A DNA stretch of 64,000 nucleotides, from NCBI GenBank assembly GCA_964574215.1, contig CAZNLR010000001.1, positions 1 to 64,000 on the forward strand, written 5' to 3'. Positions 8,882-16,950 of this stretch are shown here, piece after piece (position 1 is the first letter of the stretch; every line of letters starts with the position of its first letter). Made by a program: the position numbers and the translations under genes. This DNA comes from GCA-2725625 sp964574215 (lineage in GTDB: Bacteria; Pseudomonadota; Alphaproteobacteria; Rhodospirillales; UBA2165). The notes under the pieces are model-generated. The model was not told the DNA's origin. It ran no database searches and saw only the letters and a list, made by a program, of their open reading frames with translations.

Positions 8882-9153
8882 TAATTTCCCTCAAGCGCCT
8901 CTTTCAATATCTGCTTGTCCAGGGTCAGATCGGATACCGCTTTGCGCAATCGGCCGTTCTCCTTCTCCAAATCCTTCAGTCGTTTGGCTTGATCGGTTCG
9001 AAGACCGCCGTACTCCTTACGCCAGCGATAGTAACTCTGTTCAGATACACCGATCACACGACAGACTTGAGCGACCGTCTGGCCTTGGGAGATCAAAACC
9101 TCCGCCTCACGAAGCTTTCCAATGATCTGTTCGGGTTTGTAATTACGGCTCAT
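8878..9153 (-). CDS. IS3-family transposase OrfA (orphan)
   Basis: This 91-residue protein begins MSRNYKPEQIIGKLREAEV and has a helix-turn-helix (VAQVCRVIGVSEQSYYRWR) followed by a leucine-zipper-like coiled coil (RLKDLEKENGRLRKAVSDL). This is the DNA-binding OrfA of the IS3 family. The ATG at 9153 follows a GGAGGATAGA ribosome binding site. Only a 19-codon stub of orfB remains, so this is a decayed insertion sequence. I could not find convincing terminal inverted repeats on either side. Confidence 0.85.
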   Translation of the reverse strand: MSRNYKPEQIIGKLREAEVLISQGQTVAQVCRVIGVSEQSYYRWRKEYGGLRTDQAKRLKDLEKENGRLRKAVSDLTLDKQILKEALEGNY

Positions 9154-9496
9154 TCTATCCTCCTTCATCAAGGTTTAAGAATGCGCCAAACCTCTTAACA
9201 AAAATGGACCTAAATCAGGTAGGCAGTCCAATTGATCGAATCGCTCATCAGGTAAAGTTCTACTTTTGCTGTGGTAACCATCAAGCACACAACCACCCAG
9301 CCATTAAATCATGTACGAATGACCTGATATGGGGCGATGCAATTAGGGGCAAATGACCAATGATTATAGTACCTGCTTTCGGAGGTAAATCGATCGCTCC
9401 ATGCATATGGCCCGTTATGCGACATCAATTGAAACGTATCCTTTTATCGAACCGATATACTACTGAACTGAGGCACTACAAGCACAGGGTAAATCA

Positions 9497-9610
9497 ATGA
9501 AATCGGACAACATAACTTTCGGAAGCGACAGATCCGCCTGCCATACAGTTTTCAAACGGCCGTTTGCGATACCGACTGACTGGGAGACAGAAATGGTTCA
9601 GGCTCGTTGA
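9497..9610 (+). CDS. Possible 37-residue small protein
   Basis: This ORF begins with ATG after CACAGGGTAAATCA and encodes a 37-residue peptide starting MKSDNITFGSDRSACH. It is not recognised. Its only context is a strong same-strand terminator about 105 bases downstream that otherwise has no gene to serve. It may be coding, a small RNA region or chance. Confidence 0.2.
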   Translation: MKSDNITFGSDRSACHTVFKRPFAIPTDWETEMVQAR

Positions 9611-9713
9611 AATGCGGGCAGAATTGTAGATAATTAGCAGAATTGCAAATAATCAAATGATGGATTATAGCGTTCTTCTCAATTTCTTACCATCTTATCG
9701 ATTGAGACTCTCT

Positions 9714-9745
9714 GTGGCCGGTCACGATTCGTGACCGGCTTTTAT
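9714..9745 (+). terminator. Rho-independent terminator (plus strand)
   Basis: GCCGGTCACG, a short loop and CGTGACCGGC form a 10-bp stem followed by TTTTATTT. The U-tract is on the plus-strand side. No annotated plus-strand gene ends upstream, which hints at an unrecognised transcript in 9.2-9.7 kb. Confidence 0.75.
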
Positions 9746-9875
9746 TTAGTTCGAGTTTTGTATTTCGCCGCACACCGAAATGATGTCTGGCAAACAGTGG
9801 TCCCGCTGGATTCCTCCTCAGGTGCACCATCCGCCCGATGCCACTCATCTATCACCGAATGAGTTTTCAGTGCGT

Positions 9876-11540
9876 TTACTCGGGATCGAATCCGTAATCG
9901 CGCTTCGCCGCTTGGGCACTGATCTTGCCGTCCCGGAGGTCCCGTTCGATCAACTCCCGCGCTCGTTTTGCCGGATCGCCATAGCCACCGGCGCCCGGCA
10001 GACGTAGACTCACCACATCGCCTTCCTTCAACGTATCGAGCCCCTTGGATTTGAGCGGGCGTTCTTCAGGCGTTCCCGGGTTGAGGATAAAAGCTCCCTT
10101 GCTGCCGTCCATGGCTCCGAACAGACCAAATGGCGCCAATTTGTGGCGGTCGCCGTAGCGGGCGAAAGAAACGTCACCCGCCAACAGGCGGATGTCGCGC
10201 ACCATGGCGAGGCTGCCTCGATAAGTTCCCGCCCCACCGGAATCGGGAAGGAATCCGTACCGCTCAATGCGCACCGGGAAACGGCTTTCCACGGACTCGA
10301 CGGGCGTGTTCATAAAACGAGGCAGGTGACTGTCCTGGCCATCGGCACCGTCCTTCGTCGGCCTGGCACCGTTGCCGCCACCTTGAATATCGGTGTAAAT
10401 GAATCGCTCGCCCGTGGCCGGGTCGAAACCGCCGAATCCGCAGGTGGAAATCTGCCCGTGCGAGCCGGCGGTAACCCGGTCCGGCGCCAAGGTCGCCAGC
10501 GCCTTGAACATGGCCTCAACAATTTTCTGCGAGCAGTTGGTTCGCGCCGCCACGGCGCCCGGCGGCAACGGATCGACCACCGAGCCCTTTTCCGTCACCA
10601 CCTCTATCGGACGGTAGCAACCGGAATTTGGCGGCATGTGGGGATCGACGACGGCAATGAGTACGTAATATATGGCCGCATGGGTATTGGCGATGGTCGA
10701 GTTGGTGTTACCCTCTGCCTGGGGGTCGCTATCTCTGAGATCGACAACAACCCGATCACCTTCGATGGTTATCTTCACCGTGACTCGAATGGGCGTTTCG
10801 TTGATGCCATCGTCGTCGATGAAATCGTCCGCTTCATATACGCCGTCGGCCAGTTCGGAAAGGCCGGCCCGCATGCGCCGCTCTGAATAATTCAACAACG
10901 CTGCGCAAGCTTTGGTCACGGTTTCCTTGCCATAGCGGGTGAACAGTTGATCCAACCGTTCGGCACCGACCATCAGGGAACTGATCTGCGCCCTGATATC
11001 CCCCAGGGTCTTGTCCGGCACTCTGATCTGGTTGCTGATAATGGCGAAAATCTCTTCGTCCTCCCGCCCCGCCTTGACCAGCTTGACCATGGGCAGACGC
11101 AATCCTTCCAGATAGATCTCTCGAATCCCACCCGCCACACCGCCGGCCGCCACACCGCCCAGGTCGGAGTGATGAGTAATATTGCCGACGAATCCCACCA
11201 GTTCACCTTGATGAAAAACCGGCGCAATGGCGTAAAGATCCATGATGTGCTGGCCGCCTTCGTAAGGATCGTTGGTGACGATAACGTCACCTGGTTCCAG
11301 GTCTCCCGGTTTGAAACGATCGATCAGCTCCCGCATGGTGATTTCGAACCCGGCTAGCAGGCTGGGCGTATGATGAGCCTGGGCGACCGTCTGCCCCATG
11401 ACGTCGGTTATCACACACGAAATGTCCTTGATCTCCGTGATAATGGTCGACCGGCCCGTTCGCACCAGTGTGTACCCCATTTCGTCAGCAATCTGTTCCA
11501 GGGCATAACGCAGTACCTGCATGGTGACGACATCAGTCAT
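9876..11540 (-). CDS. hyuB: Hydantoinase/oxoprolinase B subunit (HyuB)
   Basis: This 554-residue protein fits the hydantoinase B/oxoprolinase family, including an early conserved stretch around ITDVMGQTVAQAHHTPS, the NDPYEGGQHIMD motif, and the late GGGGYGDP-like segment (LPGAGGYGDPAKR). With HyuA it forms ATP-dependent amidohydrolases such as N-methylhydantoinase, 5-oxoprolinase or acetone/acetophenone carboxylase relatives. Its ATG overlaps the hyuA stop by 8 bases, so the two are coupled. A third subunit typical of acetone carboxylases is absent. Together with the divergent PyrK/PyrD-like and molybdenum hydroxylase genes, it suggests ring opening of a cyclic amide. Confidence 0.9.
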   Translation of the reverse strand: MTDVVTMQVLRYALEQIADEMGYTLVRTGRSTIITEIKDISCVITDVMGQTVAQAHHTPSLLAGFEITMRELIDRFKPGDLEPGDVIVTNDPYEGGQHIMDLYAIAPVFHQGELVGFVGNITHHSDLGGVAAGGVAGGIREIYLEGLRLPMVKLVKAGREDEEIFAIISNQIRVPDKTLGDIRAQISSLMVGAERLDQLFTRYGKETVTKACAALLNYSERRMRAGLSELADGVYEADDFIDDDGINETPIRVTVKITIEGDRVVVDLRDSDPQAEGNTNSTIANTHAAIYYVLIAVVDPHMPPNSGCYRPIEVVTEKGSVVDPLPPGAVAARTNCSQKIVEAMFKALATLAPDRVTAGSHGQISTCGFGGFDPATGERFIYTDIQGGGNGARPTKDGADGQDSHLPRFMNTPVESVESRFPVRIERYGFLPDSGGAGTYRGSLAMVRDIRLLAGDVSFARYGDRHKLAPFGLFGAMDGSKGAFILNPGTPEERPLKSKGLDTLKEGDVVSLRLPGAGGYGDPAKRARELIERDLRDGKISAQAAKRDYGFDPE

Positions 11541-13623
11541 GGTCGGCTTCCCCGTTTCTCAGATCCACAATCAAACCCAAGTCAGCGGCGACCCGGGCGC
11601 TGGCGCCGGGCGGCAGCAGAGTCGACGAGGTCGGCTCCTCAATCACCGCGGGTCCGTCAATAACCATCCCGACGCCCAGGCGATCACGCTCTAGCACCAT
11701 GGTATCCATGAATCCTTCATCGGCGAAATAAACCTGCCGCACGGAAATTTCGGCCGCCGACGGATCGTTTCCCAGATCCTTGCCCGGCGGCAAGTCCACT
11801 TCGGCATTATGGCCCAAAGCGGCCAGGCGGACATTGACAATCTCGATGGGCTCGCCGCTGAAGAAGAAGGCATAACGCGACTTATAGAGGTCTCCGAACG
11901 CCATCAAAAGTGCCTGCAGACTGGCTTGGTCGAAGGAAGCCGCCTGTGGCAGGGGCAGGCTCAGTTCGTAAGTTTGCCCTTTGACTTTGAGATCGGCGAG
12001 ACGGATGAGCTCCATAAACTCTTCATCGAATCCCTGTGCCGCCAATTCGTCCCTGCCCTGCTGCTCCATCTCGCGATAGAGTTCCTCGAGTTGGTTAGGA
12101 TCAACGGCGTCTGCGGTAATGCCTCCAAGGGCCCTTACATAGTCATGCCGGGTTTCGGTTACCAGCAGGCCCAAGGCGGAAAAGGTGCCCGGCAGCGGCG
12201 GCACGATGGTCTCCGCCATATTCAATTCCCTGGCAAGGTCGACGGCATGGACCCCTCCGGCGCCGCCAAAGGAAAACAGGGAAAATTCCCGGGCGTCGAT
12301 ACCCCGCTGTATGGTTACAGTGGCGATCCCTTTTACCATGTTGGCGTTGACCACCTTGATGATGCCCAAAGCCGTTTCTTCCAACCCGATTTCCAAGCTG
12401 TCAGCCAGTTTCCCAACCGCCCGCCGCGCGGCTTCCAGATCGAGTGTCATTCGTCCGTCATTGAAATTGGCCGGATTGAGACGGCCCAGCACCAGATTGG
12501 CATCCGTTACGGTAGGCAACTCCCCGCCGAGGCCGTAGCATGCGGGACCTGGATCGGCTCCCGCCGAACGCGGCCCCACATTGAGAGCCCCGCCGGGATC
12601 ACGCCAGGCAATCGAACCTCCGCCGGCGCCGATGATGTGGAGATCAATGATGGGTATTTTCACCGGCAAATCCTGGAAACTGCTTTCGGTGGTAACCTTG
12701 CTGACGCCGTCCTCGATGAGTCCGATATCGAAAGAGGTGCCACCCATATCCACGGAAACGATTTTCTCTCTTTGGTGACGGCGACCATAAAAAGCTGCCG
12801 CAACCACTCCACCGGCCGGCCCGGAATTCACAGTCGTCAATGCTTTGGCCTTGGCCACGGCAACCGAAGTGGAACCGCCGTTGGCCTGGATCACGGCCAA
12901 CCGGACGGGGCCTAAAAGATCATGCAAGCGCGGCTCTAAATCATTCAGATAGGCGTTCATGATCGGCGTCAGATAAGCGTTCATCACGGCGGTTGAAGAG
13001 CGCTCATATTCACGATATTCCGGTGCGATATCCGACGACAGGGTAACTGGAATTCCGGGCAATTCTTGTTCCAGGATTTCTCCGGCTCGCTGCTCATGAA
13101 TAGCGTTGAGATGGCTGAATAGAAACGCTACGGCCACGGCTTCGACGCCGTTTTCGCGGAATGTTTCAACTGCTGCCCGCACTGAATCCTCATCCAGCGG
13201 GATAAGAACGCTGCCATCAGCGACGGTCCGCTCCCTGGCCTCTAGGCACAAATAACGTGGCACCAAAGGCGGCGGTCGATCGACATTGATATCGTAGAGC
13301 CCGGCCATGGGACGCTGAATGCGCCCGATTTCCAGAATATCACGGAAACCCTCGGTGGTCAGCAACCCAACCGTGGCCCCCGTACGCTCTATCAGAGCGT
13401 TGGTGCCCGTTGTCGAACCATGCACCACCTCGCGGACTGCATGCATTGCCGCGCCGGCCGTTTGCACCGCCAATTCGATCCCGGTAAGAACGCCTTGGGC
13501 TCGATCATTTGGGGTAGTCAATGTCTTAACCGACACCAAACGTCCTGAAACTGGGTCGCTAAGTGTTACGTCGGTGAAAGTGCCACCGACATCGACCGCT
13601 GCCCGCAAGTATCGATCAGTCAA
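11533..13623 (-). CDS. hyuA: Hydantoinase/oxoprolinase A subunit (HyuA)
   Basis: This 696-residue ATP-binding subunit starts with VDVGGTFTDVTL, the phosphate-binding motif of the hydantoinase A/ASKHA fold. A second glycine-rich stretch is VDMGGTSFDIGL, and a further one is FGGAGGVHA. The start codon is a TTG preceded by GGAAAG. The length suits the HyuA branch (about 680-700 residues) rather than eukaryotic-type fused 5-oxoprolinase (about 1,280). It is first in the hyuAB operon, and about 170 bases separate it from the divergent PyrK-like gene. The substrate remains open: hydantoins, N-methylhydantoin or 5-oxoproline. Confidence 0.92.
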   Translation of the reverse strand: MTDRYLRAAVDVGGTFTDVTLSDPVSGRLVSVKTLTTPNDRAQGVLTGIELAVQTAGAAMHAVREVVHGSTTGTNALIERTGATVGLLTTEGFRDILEIGRIQRPMAGLYDINVDRPPPLVPRYLCLEARERTVADGSVLIPLDEDSVRAAVETFRENGVEAVAVAFLFSHLNAIHEQRAGEILEQELPGIPVTLSSDIAPEYREYERSSTAVMNAYLTPIMNAYLNDLEPRLHDLLGPVRLAVIQANGGSTSVAVAKAKALTTVNSGPAGGVVAAAFYGRRHQREKIVSVDMGGTSFDIGLIEDGVSKVTTESSFQDLPVKIPIIDLHIIGAGGGSIAWRDPGGALNVGPRSAGADPGPACYGLGGELPTVTDANLVLGRLNPANFNDGRMTLDLEAARRAVGKLADSLEIGLEETALGIIKVVNANMVKGIATVTIQRGIDAREFSLFSFGGAGGVHAVDLARELNMAETIVPPLPGTFSALGLLVTETRHDYVRALGGITADAVDPNQLEELYREMEQQGRDELAAQGFDEEFMELIRLADLKVKGQTYELSLPLPQAASFDQASLQALLMAFGDLYKSRYAFFFSGEPIEIVNVRLAALGHNAEVDLPPGKDLGNDPSAAEISVRQVYFADEGFMDTMVLERDRLGVGMVIDGPAVIEEPTSSTLLPPGASARVAADLGLIVDLRNGEADHD

Positions 13624-13794
13624 AGAATATCTTTCCAGTTAAATATTTCGAATTCTGCCCATTGGTTGGGCCCCTGGCGACGCGAGATCGTTATTTGATC
13701 GGAAAAGGGAACAAAATTCAATTGCAAAATCAAGGCTCTGTCTTCAGTATCACGTTAGATATCAAAGTATTTGAAGGCGCTTGCGAATTCTAGA

Positions 13795-14643
13795 ATGGAC
13801 GACACCGGGAAACCCACGGAAAATGGATCTATACCAGGCGAAAATCGTCCGATTGCCGAATTGATTTGCCCCGTTGTTTCCAACCTATGGATCAACGACC
13901 AATACAAACACCTGATTGTCGAGGCAAACCCGGGCGCCATGGCCGTCCAGGCGGGTCAGTTCTTTCATCTCCTTTGTCCCAAGTCTGGAGATGACGAGCC
14001 CTATCTGAGGCGGCCCATGAGCGTGTACCGCATTGACCGCAATCAGGACCGCATCGAATTTCTATACAATGTAGTGGGACTGGGCACGCAGCAGTTAGCT
14101 AAGCTGGAACCGGGTGACGGTCTGGACATGGTGGGCCCCTTGGGTCAGGGATTCCGGCTGACCGACAATCTGGGCCATTTGTTAATGGTGGCCCGCGGTG
14201 TCGGGCTATCAACTCTGGCGCCCCTGGCTATGGCCGCGCACGATCACGGAATCCGGGTCAGCGCTATTCTCAGTGCCCGCACACCGGAAGTCCTCATGGC
14301 CGTGGATTACTTGTGTCAATCTGGCGCGGAGGTACACACCGTTACAGACAGGGATGGAACCAGCCTTCCTGAAAAGGTTGAAGAACTGGCTCGTCAAATC
14401 ATCGCCGCCAACGATACCGGCCTGCTGGCGACATGCGGCTCCAACCGGCTGCTTAAATTATTGCAGCGATTAGGTAAGGAACTCGAGATCCCGGGGCAGG
14501 TCGCTCTAGAGCAGCTCATGGCTTGCGGCCTGGGGATGTGTTACTGTTGCGTCCGCCGGATAGGACCGGAAGGAACTTACAAAAGAGTCTGTGTCGACGG
14601 ACCGGTTTTCGACTTGCAGGAGGTGCAATCTTGGCAGACCTAA
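13795..14643 (+). CDS. PyrK-like FAD/[2Fe-2S] electron-transfer subunit
   Basis: This 282-residue protein resembles the dihydroorotate dehydrogenase electron-transfer subunit. It has an N-terminal FAD-binding barrel, with RRPMSVYR as the FAD motif, then an NAD(P)-binding domain. A C-terminal [2Fe-2S] site uses Cys244, Cys249, Cys252 and Cys266 (CGLGMCYCC ... YKRVCVDGPVF). I chose the ATG at 13795; a TTG 24 bases upstream is possible. The gene overlaps the PyrD-like gene by 13 bases. It probably passes electrons between that flavoenzyme and NAD. The catabolic neighbours make a dedicated degradative role more likely than pyrimidine synthesis; this is inference. Confidence 0.82.
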   Translation: MDDTGKPTENGSIPGENRPIAELICPVVSNLWINDQYKHLIVEANPGAMAVQAGQFFHLLCPKSGDDEPYLRRPMSVYRIDRNQDRIEFLYNVVGLGTQQLAKLEPGDGLDMVGPLGQGFRLTDNLGHLLMVARGVGLSTLAPLAMAAHDHGIRVSAILSARTPEVLMAVDYLCQSGAEVHTVTDRDGTSLPEKVEELARQIIAANDTGLLATCGSNRLLKLLQRLGKELEIPGQVALEQLMACGLGMCYCCVRRIGPEGTYKRVCVDGPVFDLQEVQSWQT

Positions 14644-15569
14644 GCGTTAAAATCGGCGCGATCGAATTGAGCAACCCCATAATGCCAGGTTCGGGTACAT
14701 TCGCAGACGGCATGGATAAGGTTGTCGATCTGAACCGCCTCGGCGCCATCGTCGCCAAGACCATCACCCCTGAAATTCGCGAAGGTAACCCACCGCCCCG
14801 GGTGACCGAGTTGAAAAACGGCATGATTGCTTCCATCGGCATTCCTTCGCCGGGACCCGATTACTTCATCGACGAGATCGTCTCTTTCTATCGTTCATTC
14901 ACGCCGCCTTTTGTGGCAAGCGTTTCCGCCAATACGGCAGAGGACTTCGGCGCCCTAAGCGAACGCATTTCGGTTGAGGGGGTGACCGCCATAGAGGCCA
15001 ATATTTCCTGCCCCAATCTCAAGAAAAATGGCGAGTCCTTCGGTATGGACCCGGTGGCAACGGAAGAGGTCATCAGGAACATGAAGGCAAGGACCCACCT
15101 GCCGGTATGGGCCAAACTGTCCCCCAACGTCAGTGATATCTCCGTGCTGGCCAGAGCCGCCGAGGCGGGCGGCGCTGATGCCCTGGTGGTCGCCAATGCC
15201 CTGTTGGCCATGGCCATCGATACGGAAACCTTCCGCCCGAAATTGGGCAACGTCATGGGCGGTATAACCGGTTCAGTGGTCAAACCGATTATCCTGCGTA
15301 TGGCCTATCAATGCACGCAGACGACCACCCTGCCAATTATCGGCTGTGGCGGTATCGCCTCCGTTGCCGACGTCGCCGAATATATGCTAGCCGGTTGCAC
15401 AGCGGTGCAGGTAGGCACTGCGAGCTTTGTCCATCCCACCACCATGGTCGATATTATTGAGGGATTACCGGCCTATCTGGCGACACAGGGGCTCGAGCGC
15501 GTCACCGACCTGATAGGTGCCATGATCGAACCCGAAATTGAACCGGCTCAACGGCAAGCCATTTTATAA
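14631..15569 (+). CDS. PyrD-like (class 1B) dihydroorotate/dihydropyrimidine dehydrogenase homologue
   Basis: This 312-residue FMN-dependent TIM-barrel protein has the class-1B signature NISCPN with a Cys base at about residue 127. The phosphate-binding GCGGIAS segment and AVQVGTASF also fit the family. The start is the TTG at 14631, preceded by CAGGAGGTGCAATC inside the end of the PyrK-like gene. Dihydroorotate dehydrogenase and the catalytic domain of dihydropyrimidine dehydrogenase share this fold, so the sequence alone does not choose. The position between a hydantoinase operon and a molybdenum hydroxylase points to oxidation or reduction of a ring such as a dihydropyrimidine or hydantoin-like compound. 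Confidence 0.82.
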   Translation: MADLSVKIGAIELSNPIMPGSGTFADGMDKVVDLNRLGAIVAKTITPEIREGNPPPRVTELKNGMIASIGIPSPGPDYFIDEIVSFYRSFTPPFVASVSANTAEDFGALSERISVEGVTAIEANISCPNLKKNGESFGMDPVATEEVIRNMKARTHLPVWAKLSPNVSDISVLARAAEAGGADALVVANALLAMAIDTETFRPKLGNVMGGITGSVVKPIILRMAYQCTQTTTLPIIGCGGIASVADVAEYMLAGCTAVQVGTASFVHPTTMVDIIEGLPAYLATQGLERVTDLIGAMIEPEIEPAQRQAIL

Positions 15570-15586
15570 TTGGTGTCACCAGCGCA

Positions 15587-16453
15587 ATGAAACCACCAAA
15601 ATTTAAGTATCTTCGTCCCGAGACTATAGATGACGCCCTGGCGGTCTTGAAGCAGCACGGCAATGACGCCTATGTCCTGGCGGGCGGTCAGAGCCTGATG
15701 CCGACCCTCAACCTCCGCCTGGCGGAGCCGATGGTACTGATTGATATTAGCCGCTTGGAGTCCCTACGCGGTTTGAAAGAAGAGGGCGATCAAATAAAGA
15801 TAGGTGCCGCTGTCAGCCATGCCGAAGTGGCCGCTTCTCCGCTGGTGAATAAACACTTGCCGCTTGTCACCGGCGCCATGCCCTACGTGGCGCACCGCGC
15901 CGTCCGCAATCGAGGCACCATCGGCGGCAGTTTGAGTCATGCCGATCCGGCGGCCGAACTGCCGGCCTGCGCCGTTGCCATGGGGGCGACTCTGACGTTG
16001 TGTTCGGCATCGGGCCACCGGGACGTTCCTGCCTCGGAGTTCTTCCAGGGGGTCATGAGCACGGCGCGGCAAGAAGACGAACTGCTCACCCACATTCATT
16101 TCCCCGCATCGGCAGCGAACGAGGTTTGGGGATTCAACGAATTAAGCCGCCGCCATGGTGATTTCGCGATTGTGGGAGTGGCCGCCCGCGGATTACGGCA
16201 AAATGACATTCTATCGGACCTTCGCCTCGTAGTGTTCGGATGTGAAGAGCGGCCCGTGGTATCCGCCGCCGCTGCGGATTTGGCTAAGAACAGAGAAATA
16301 ACACAAGATCAGATTAAACAAATCGCGGGCGCCGTCTCCGAGGAAATCAACCCGATGAGCGACCTCAACGGTACTCCCGAGACCAAAAGGCGGCAGGCCC
16401 AGGCGCTGGTGCAACGCACCCTGTCCGCGATGATGGAGCCTTCGACGTCATGA
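15587..16453 (+). CDS. Molybdenum hydroxylase FAD subunit (CoxM/XdhB-like)
   Basis: This 288-residue medium subunit of the xanthine dehydrogenase/CO dehydrogenase superfamily binds FAD and links the iron-sulfur subunit to an acceptor. The FAD motif AGGQSLMPTLNLRL and the later NRGTIGGSLSHADPAAELPA segment are both present. It starts 17 bases after the PyrD-like gene and overlaps the small subunit by ATGA. With the next two genes it forms a three-subunit enzyme that hydroxylates N-heterocycles, aldehydes or CO. The lack of the CO-dehydrogenase motif in the large subunit argues against CO. Confidence 0.9.
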   Translation: MKPPKFKYLRPETIDDALAVLKQHGNDAYVLAGGQSLMPTLNLRLAEPMVLIDISRLESLRGLKEEGDQIKIGAAVSHAEVAASPLVNKHLPLVTGAMPYVAHRAVRNRGTIGGSLSHADPAAELPACAVAMGATLTLCSASGHRDVPASEFFQGVMSTARQEDELLTHIHFPASAANEVWGFNELSRRHGDFAIVGVAARGLRQNDILSDLRLVVFGCEERPVVSAAAADLAKNREITQDQIKQIAGAVSEEINPMSDLNGTPETKRRQAQALVQRTLSAMMEPSTS

Positions 16454-16950
16454 TTGAATTCCAGGATATCACGTTAACCGTCAACGGCTCGGTGGTCTCC
16501 CGCCGGGTAGAGGCGCGCCAGAACCTGGTTGATTTCCTGCGACTCGAAATGGGATTGACCGGCAGCCATGTCGGATGCGAACAGGGAATTTGCGGCGCTT
16601 GTACAGTGCGGGTGAATGGTAGCGTCGTACGCGGCTGCCTCATGCTGGCGGTTCAAGCTGACGGCGCCGAGGTGGAAACCATCGAAGGCTTGGCCGACAG
16701 TGGCGCCATCGATGACCTGATCGCCGCTTTCGTCGAACGCAATGCCTTGCAATGTGGTTTTTGCACGCCGGGCTTTTTGCTGACCGCCACCGAGTTATTG
16801 GCCCTCGAGCAATCCTTGTCGCGGCAGCAAATCCGTGAAGAGCTTTCCGGGAATCTATGCCGATGCACTGGCTATCACGCCATTATCGACGCGGTGGAAG
16901 CCGTTTCGAAGGAACGTAATGGAGGGAGCGCCGATGACGACAGGGGATAG
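16450..16950 (+). CDS. Molybdenum hydroxylase [2Fe-2S] subunit (CoxS-like)
   Basis: This 166-residue small subunit has two [2Fe-2S] clusters. The plant-ferredoxin-type N-terminal one uses Cys43, Cys48, Cys51 and Cys63 (GCEQGICGACTV ... RGC). The C-terminal helical one uses Cys residues in QCGFCTPG and NLCRCTGYH. Length and spacing match the family. It overlaps both neighbours, so stoichiometric translation with the medium and large subunits is expected. Confidence 0.93.
   Translation: MIEFQDITLTVNGSVVSRRVEARQNLVDFLRLEMGLTGSHVGCEQGICGACTVRVNGSVVRGCLMLAVQADGAEVETIEGLADSGAIDDLIAAFVERNALQCGFCTPGFLLTATELLALEQSLSRQQIREELSGNLCRCTGYHAIIDAVEAVSKERNGGSADDDRG

Larger units (their letters stand above)
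9154..9875. other. Intergenic stretch with one possible small ORF and a terminator
   Basis: About 720 bases lie between the IS3 remnant and hyuB. The stretch is relatively AT-rich. Apart from the 37-codon ORF and the hairpin listed separately, I see no gene or RNA. Three bases before the end of this gap lies the TGA of hyuB, read from the minus strand. Confidence 0.6.

Noticed and set aside
14631..15569. Naming the PyrD-like gene pyrD
   Set aside because: The class 1B pattern is shared with dihydropyrimidine dehydrogenases, and the neighbours are catabolic, so a biosynthetic symbol would overstate.
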